10,421 bases of DNA from an uncultured Chlorobiaceae bacterium. GTDB taxonomy: Bacteria > Bacteroidota > Chlorobiia > Chlorobiales > Chlorobiaceae. The notes beneath the pieces are model-generated. The model had not been told where the DNA came from. It saw nothing but the letters and a program-made list of their open reading frames with translations, and did not search any database. Made by a program: the position numbers and the translations under genes. The stretch spans positions 1 to 10,421 of the forward strand of contig CAIYWF010000166.1 of NCBI GenBank assembly GCA_903929845.1, given 5' to 3'. Shown here one piece after another: positions 7,626 to 10,421 of the stretch. Numbering within the stretch: position 1 is the first letter of the stretch; every line of letters begins with the position of its first letter.

Positions 7626-8396
7626 TCATTGATGATACCCGAGAGAAAACTTCTGTTGCAATAAATCCGGGATATCTTCGCGCCTGACTGTCCACCCCGT
7701 TGTTCTGCCTTCCGAAACAGACTTGAAGCGGTCGCCGACAAGCACATCCTTGCCCGAGGGGTTCTGCATGACAACCATCAAGCTACGAACAAAAATAGAG
7801 TCCGGATGCGTCGAATTGAGATAGTTCGCCGGTTCGAAATCCACCCACTCCTGTGGTGAGAGATTGAACTCGTAGAGATTTTTCCAGATATCATCAGTCC
7901 ATGACTGTAAAAGATATTCCCGCTCAGGGCTTACCGTCAGTTTGAAGGTCTCATCATCCTGCCTGATTTCCCTGTTGATCCAGTTCAGGTTGACCGGCTC
8001 CCGTATACCGTTACTGCCGAAACCCAGATCGAAGAGCCATTGTTCGCCCTCTATCGTCACCACAATCGCCATGTGCGTCTTCGGACGACGGACAGGGTAG
8101 GTCATCGGGCGGGCGGCGACAAATTGATAAGGAATTCCCAGCGCTCCGAGAGCCATGGCAAACAGACCGTTGACTTCGTAGCAGTAACCCCCTCGATTCC
8201 GAGCGACGATTTTGCGATAAATCTCCTCAGGTACGAGAGAGACGACTTTCCCCTGCTGAACATCAAGGTTTTCGAATGGCACTGAAAAGAGCTGGCAACG
8301 CATCATGCGTTTCAGTGTGGCAAAATCCGCTGAGGCGGCACCCTGAAAGCCTGTTCTGGAAAAATATGCCAGGAGACTGAAGTTGGTGGATTTCAT
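7626..8396 (-). CDS. Arylamine N-acetyltransferase
   Basis: A 256-residue cytoplasmic enzyme that moves an acetyl group from acetyl-CoA to an arylamine, arylhydroxylamine or hydrazine. The thiol-protease-like triad is complete and normally spaced: Cys72 in RGGYCYEVN, His108 in THMAIVV and Asp123 in LFDLGFG. The N-terminal helical part includes PFENLDV (40-46), a family hallmark. The length is at the short end of the normal range. The ATG at 8396 has GAAAAG just upstream as a weak ribosome binding site. Its natural substrate is unknown. The upstream leader holds repeat copy B and two overlapping hairpins. Confidence 0.94.
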   Translation of the reverse strand: MKSTNFSLLAYFSRTGFQGAASADFATLKRMMRCQLFSVPFENLDVQQGKVVSLVPEEIYRKIVARNRGGYCYEVNGLFAMALGALGIPYQFVAARPMTYPVRRPKTHMAIVVTIEGEQWLFDLGFGSNGIREPVNLNWINREIRQDDETFKLTVSPEREYLLQSWTDDIWKNLYEFNLSPQEWVDFEPANYLNSTHPDSIFVRSLMVVMQNPSGKDVLVGDRFKSVSEGRTTGWTVRREDIPDLLQQKFSLGYHQ

Positions 8397-8411
8397 CTTT
8401 TCATAACAACA

Positions 8412-8452
8412 GTATTCAAAATACAGCTCAGTTAGTTGCTGGTAGCAGTATT
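8412..8452 (-). promoter_or_regulatory. Two mutually exclusive hairpins ahead of the N-acetyltransferase gene
   Basis: A short perfect stem GTATT-CAA-AATAC occupies 8412-8424. A longer imperfect stem occupies 8420-8452: AATAC/GTATT, one A-A mismatch, GCT/AGC, CAG/CTG, a two-base bulge and a 7-base loop. The arm at 8420-8424 is shared, so only one can form at a time. In the minus-strand transcript the longer hairpin comes first and covers the end and stop codon of the 67-residue ORF. The arrangement resembles an attenuator, but the stems are short and AT-rich, and no proper U-run follows. Confidence 0.25.
8420..8444 (+). repeat. Direct repeat copy B (tRNA-D-arm-like)
   Basis: This copy matches 6571-6595 in 22 of 25 bases. 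It overlaps the last codons and the stop of the small membrane ORF, so the final residues PATN of that protein are encoded by repeat sequence. Unlike copy A it can fold into an imperfect hairpin with the sequence on its right. Confidence 0.6.
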
Positions 8453-8631
8453 GCCGCCAGGGGATTCACGATTAACAAGAAAAAGAGGTTGAAAATATTG
8501 ACGAGTTGAACCAGCAGATTGCCTTTTGGTTTATCCAAAATGGAACCCGTAGAAACTCGCTTGACGGTAACCAGTATGCCCAATAAGCACAGAATTGCGA
8601 TTCCGAGTATCCTTTGATCGTACAGGTTCAT
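8428..8631 (-). CDS. Small membrane protein, possibly C-terminally truncated
   Basis: A 67-residue protein I cannot assign to a family. It has a hydrophobic segment at about 8-23 (ILGIAILCLLGILVTV), a short polar loop with SILDKPKGN (30-38), and a second segment at about 43-63 (NIFNLFFLLIVNPLAAILL). Translation is well supported: AGGAGGA sits 4 bases before the ATG at 8631, one of the two best ribosome binding sites in the window. The protein stops right after its second membrane segment, inside repeat copy B. It could therefore be the N-terminus of a longer polytopic protein cut off there; a membrane methyltransferase-type N-terminus crossed my mind but is not supported by any motif. It is transcribed toward the N-acetyltransferase, 31 bases away, and may form an operon with it. 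Confidence 0.6.
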   Translation of the reverse strand: MNLYDQRILGIAILCLLGILVTVKRVSTGSILDKPKGNLLVQLVNIFNLFFLLIVNPLAAILLPATN

Positions 8632-8679
8632 CTCTTCCTCCTCAATGTCCAGAATGACAAGCCAATACTGAACGCCGTG

Positions 8680-8824
8680 TTATGCTGTCTTTTGAATTAA
8701 TTTGTTGTCAAGTTCAAGTTCGTAGGACAGAATTGTCTTGATGTTCATTTTTTGGGAAGCATGAAGAATTTCAATTCCGACTATCTTATTTTCACCTGAG
8801 TTGAGCGATTTAGTATAAAAAAAA
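8680..8824 (-). pseudogene. C-terminal remnant of a DUF2283-like gene
   Basis: About 47 codons ending in a TAA at 8682-8680 encode a segment with NSGENKIVGIEILHASQKM. This resembles the end of DUF2283 proteins, whose hallmark is a G-x-I-V-G-I-E-I-L-x-A-S strand near the C-terminus. The N-terminal part of the family (M-K-I-x-Y-D-x-E-A-D-x-L-Y) is absent; upstream the frame runs antisense through the IS remnant. DUF2283 genes are commonly small, paired with DUF4258 genes and suspected to be toxin-antitoxin-like. I read this as a gene cut by the IS insertion. The family call rests on a short segment. Confidence 0.5.
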
Positions 8825-9127
8825 CCTCTCCTGAGGAGATAAAGTGTTATACTGTAATGTTTAACGACGAAATTACCCTTACAGATCACACAACCCAACA
8901 GGTAGAAAGCTACATGAGCAAAAATACGAGGATTCGGCAGAATAAGAAACAGCATATTCAGGGAATACTTCCAACCGATGAGCAGTTGACCGGCAGGGCT
9001 GGTTTGAGTCTGTTTGCCATGTACCTCCGCAACATTCAGCTTTTTTCGCTTATCGAGAGTCTGTTTGGCAAGTTGCGCAAGAACAGCAAGGGATTGCCAA
9101 TCACGGAGCTGTTCGTGCAGATGCTTT
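8825..9127 (+). mobile_element. Insertion sequence remnant (left end and start of transposase)
   Basis: A putative IS left end begins near 8825 with CCTCTCCTGAGGAG, which contains an inverted repeat CTCCT/AGGAG. It lies next to an A-rich tract and 32 bases before the transposase ATG. The element is lost after about 9127, where DUF2442 coding sequence on the other strand takes over. No matching right end is in the window, so the element cannot move by itself. The exact left boundary is inferred from where the DUF2283-like similarity stops. Confidence 0.55.
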
Positions 9128-9129
9128 GA
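8857..9129 (+). pseudogene. Transposase N-terminal fragment (IS1380/IS4-like DDE type)
   Basis: The first 90 residues of a transposase: a polar, basic start (MSKNTRIRQNKKQHIQG at about 20-36), then LTGRAGLSLFAMYLRNI (44-60) and a LFGKLRKNSKGLPITELFVQML block (69-90). This is the helical N-terminal region seen before the catalytic core in IS1380-like DDE transposases, which are several hundred residues long. All catalytic Asp/Glu motifs are missing. The frame stops at TGA immediately after QML, where sequence from the neighbouring DUF2442 gene begins. The family is tentative; that it is a transposase start is fairly likely. Confidence 0.65.
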
Positions 9130-9283
9130 AGAAAAGCGGAGAGTTGGAAAGTTTGATAAAGGGCTTTTTATCAAACAATGGTTTCATGTCAAAAATACGC
9201 TTCTCACCATTTTCAAAGACAAGCTCCAAGGTATAGTCGTCATGCGTTATGACGCTGATAACATCAAGTAACATCTCCATCAT
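9101..9283 (-). pseudogene. DUF2442-family gene, 3' half lost
   Basis: The first 50-55 residues match the DUF2442 pattern: DYTLELVFENGEKRIFDMKPLF, then a short spacer and SPLFFKAS. The expected continuation, an acidic and tryptophan-containing segment ending in D-x-A-P-E-x-L-Y, is missing. Instead the frame passes into the transposase fragment and stops after ARTAP (60 residues against a usual 80-90). A strong ribosome binding site, AAAAGGAG, lies 3 bases before the first ATG and 6 before the second (9280), so the true start may be residue 2. It follows DUF4160 by 9 bases, and the Shine-Dalgarno overlaps the DUF4160 stop, a tight translational unit. Confidence 0.72.
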
Positions 9284-9292
9284 CTTCTCCTT

Positions 9293-9568
9293 TTATTGAA
9301 GCGGTGCAATACGAAATGGCTCCTCACCGGCAACAGCAAGTTCCCAGTCTGCCAAAAGTTCATCACGGTGAATGTCTACCCACACCTGCACCATCCGAAG
9401 CTGCCGTGGCGGAAAATCTCCAGCAAGAAGACGACCGTCATCAAGAGCTATCGAAACTTTTTTCCCTTGATAGCGCGCATGAATGTGAGGAATATAGCGC
9501 TTACCCCCCCATGTAATCATACCACAAAATACATCCTCCTCCAACACTCCTCCGTGCCAATTTGTCAC
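9293..9568 (-). CDS. DUF4160-family protein
   Basis: A small cytoplasmic protein of 91 residues from the GTG. The DUF4160 signature is clear: PHIHARYQGKKVSI (27-40), where the family has a P-P-H-F-H-A motif, then DGRLLAGDFPPRQLRMVQVW and a terminal helix HRDELLADWELA (67-78). DUF4160 and DUF2442 genes are typically adjacent and have been viewed as toxin-antitoxin-like, but I know of no established activity for this pair. The start is uncertain: GTG at 9568 gives a slightly long N-terminus, an internal ATG at 9520 gives 75 residues, and a GGAGGA run lies close to in-frame GTG/TTG codons at 9547/9544. It is divergent from the HD-domain gene with a 54-base gap. Confidence 0.72.
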   Translation of the reverse strand: MTNWHGGVLEEDVFCGMITWGGKRYIPHIHARYQGKKVSIALDDGRLLAGDFPPRQLRMVQVWVDIHRDELLADWELAVAGEEPFRIAPLQ

Positions 9569-9622
9569 CCCCCACTTTCTTGCGTATCTTTCATTTCAAC
9601 CCCATTAAACCTGAGCAACCCC

Positions 9623-10421
9623 ATGATATCCGAACACCTGCTTTTTCAATCTGACGGCGGATTTATTCGTATCCCGATCTGGGGGCACATCCCGCTGAGC
9701 GGGCCACTGAAAAAAATTCTGTCGCACCCTTCGTTCCTGCGCCTCAAGGGGATTCGGCAGCTTTCGTTCTCGCAGCAGGTGTACCCAGGAGCAACACACA
9801 CGCGATTTGAGCACTCTATCGGGGTCTATCATCTGATGAAGCTGATTTTGCAGCGCATGTTGACCAGCCCTCTGGCTCAGAGCCTTCAAGATGAGCAGTT
9901 CCGGTTTGATGACCACAACTGCCGGGTACTGCTGTCGGCCTCTCTCTTGCACGATATTGGCCACTTTCCCCATGCTCACATCATTGAGGAGCAGATTCCC
10001 CAGTGCGGCAACGAGCCGGTCTTCTCCCATCATGAGGAGCTTTGCAAGTACTTTATCTATGAGCAACATCCCGGCATACCGACGATTGCTGAAATTCTGA
10101 ACAATGAGTGGAAGGTATCGCCTGAATCGGTTATTGAACTGATTGTGGGCAAAACGCGCTTCAGCAAACTCATCAGCGGCACGCTTGACCCTGACAAGAT
10201 GGACTATCTCCTGCGTGACGCGCACCACTGCAATATTCCTTACGGAAGCATTGATATTGAGCGGCTGATTGAGTCGTTTGTGCCCGACCCGCACCGCGAA
10301 CGGTTTGCCATTACGGAAAAGGGTATTGCGCCGCTGGAGAGCCTGATGTTTGCGAAGTACATGATGATGCGCAATGTCTACTGGCACCATACCAGCCGGG
10401 CGCTCTCGGCCATGCTCCGCA
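9623..10421 (+). CDS. HD-domain phosphohydrolase (SAMHD1/YwfO-like), 5' part
   Basis: The first 266 residues of an HD-superfamily metal-dependent phosphohydrolase; the frame is open to the right edge. Metal ligands are visible: His64 in HTRFEHSIGV, His110-Asp111 in LLHDIGHFPHAH, and Asp191 in LDPDKMDYLLRDAHHCNIPYG (188-208). That last block closely resembles SAMHD1 and the bacterial COG1078 proteins (B. subtilis YwfO), which hydrolyse nucleoside triphosphates, often dNTPs. The N-terminus (GGFIRIPIWGHIPLSGPLKKILSHPSFLRLKGIRQL) has the expected layout for this group. The ATG at 9623 is the first in frame and has no strong Shine-Dalgarno. Substrate preference cannot be read from this part. Confidence 0.9.
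   Translation, partial: MISEHLLFQSDGGFIRIPIWGHIPLSGPLKKILSHPSFLRLKGIRQLSFSQQVYPGATHTRFEHSIGVYHLMKLILQRMLTSPLAQSLQDEQFRFDDHNCRVLLSASLLHDIGHFPHAHIIEEQIPQCGNEPVFSHHEELCKYFIYEQHPGIPTIAEILNNEWKVSPESVIELIVGKTRFSKLISGTLDPDKMDYLLRDAHHCNIPYGSIDIERLIESFVPDPHRERFAITEKGIAPLESLMFAKYMMMRNVYWHHTSRALSAMLR

Noticed and set aside
8680..9174. A 164-codon minus-strand frame as one protein
   Set aside because: Its middle is antisense to the transposase fragment. Only the last 47 or so codons resemble a family (DUF2283), so it is better read as a chimera.
861..9178. Shared 14-mer TTTATCAAACAATG at 861-874 and about 9167-9180
   Set aside because: Similarity does not extend into either flank, and an AT-rich match of this size is expected by chance at a fair rate in 10 kb.
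9605..10390. A 261-codon open frame on the minus strand
   Set aside because: It lies entirely antisense to the HD-domain gene, whose metal-binding motifs are unmistakable. The antisense product is rich in Arg, Val and Gln with no domain pattern.

Overview
The window looks like a stretch of chromosome from a green sulfur bacterium (Chlorobiales/Chlorobiaceae). This rests on recognising the proteins and on general genome style: most genes lack a clear Shine-Dalgarno sequence, while a few small accessory genes have strong ones. It is an inference; no rRNA or pigment-specific gene is present to fix it.

Layout from left to right. (1) Positions 1-488, minus strand: the first 162 residues of a radical SAM protein of the 'putative DNA modification/repair' family, running off the left edge. 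(2) A tRNA-Pro(GGG) on the same strand at 535-608, about 46 bases ahead of that gene. (3) A 333-base AT-rich non-coding stretch (609-941) with the tRNA promoter, a perfect and a near-perfect DnaA box and an AT-rich hairpin. (4) A minus-strand DedA-family membrane protein, divergent from (5) a plus-strand block with gaps of 8, 35 and 64 bases: alpha/beta hydrolase, class A penicillin-binding protein, guaA (GMP synthase) and a ferrochelatase-family protein. (6) Converging on that block, an arylamine N-acetyltransferase, preceded by a 67-residue membrane ORF. (7) An accessory scar at about 8680-9283: the 3' end of a DUF2283-like gene, the 5' end of an insertion sequence with a cut-off transposase, and a DUF2442 gene that has lost its 3' half, followed by an intact DUF4160 gene. 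(8) A plus-strand HD-domain phosphohydrolase (SAMHD1/YwfO-like) running off the right edge.

The hydrolase-PBP-guaA-ferrochelatase block is mostly housekeeping: peptidoglycan synthesis, purine synthesis and probably haem metal insertion. Whether the four are one transcript is inferred from spacing only. The less ordinary parts are the radical SAM gene, the DnaA-box-bearing intergenic region, a pair of 25-base imperfect direct repeats that bracket the ferrochelatase/N-acetyltransferase pair, and the small-gene graveyard around the IS remnant. I see no CRISPR array, rRNA, intact IS or prophage.
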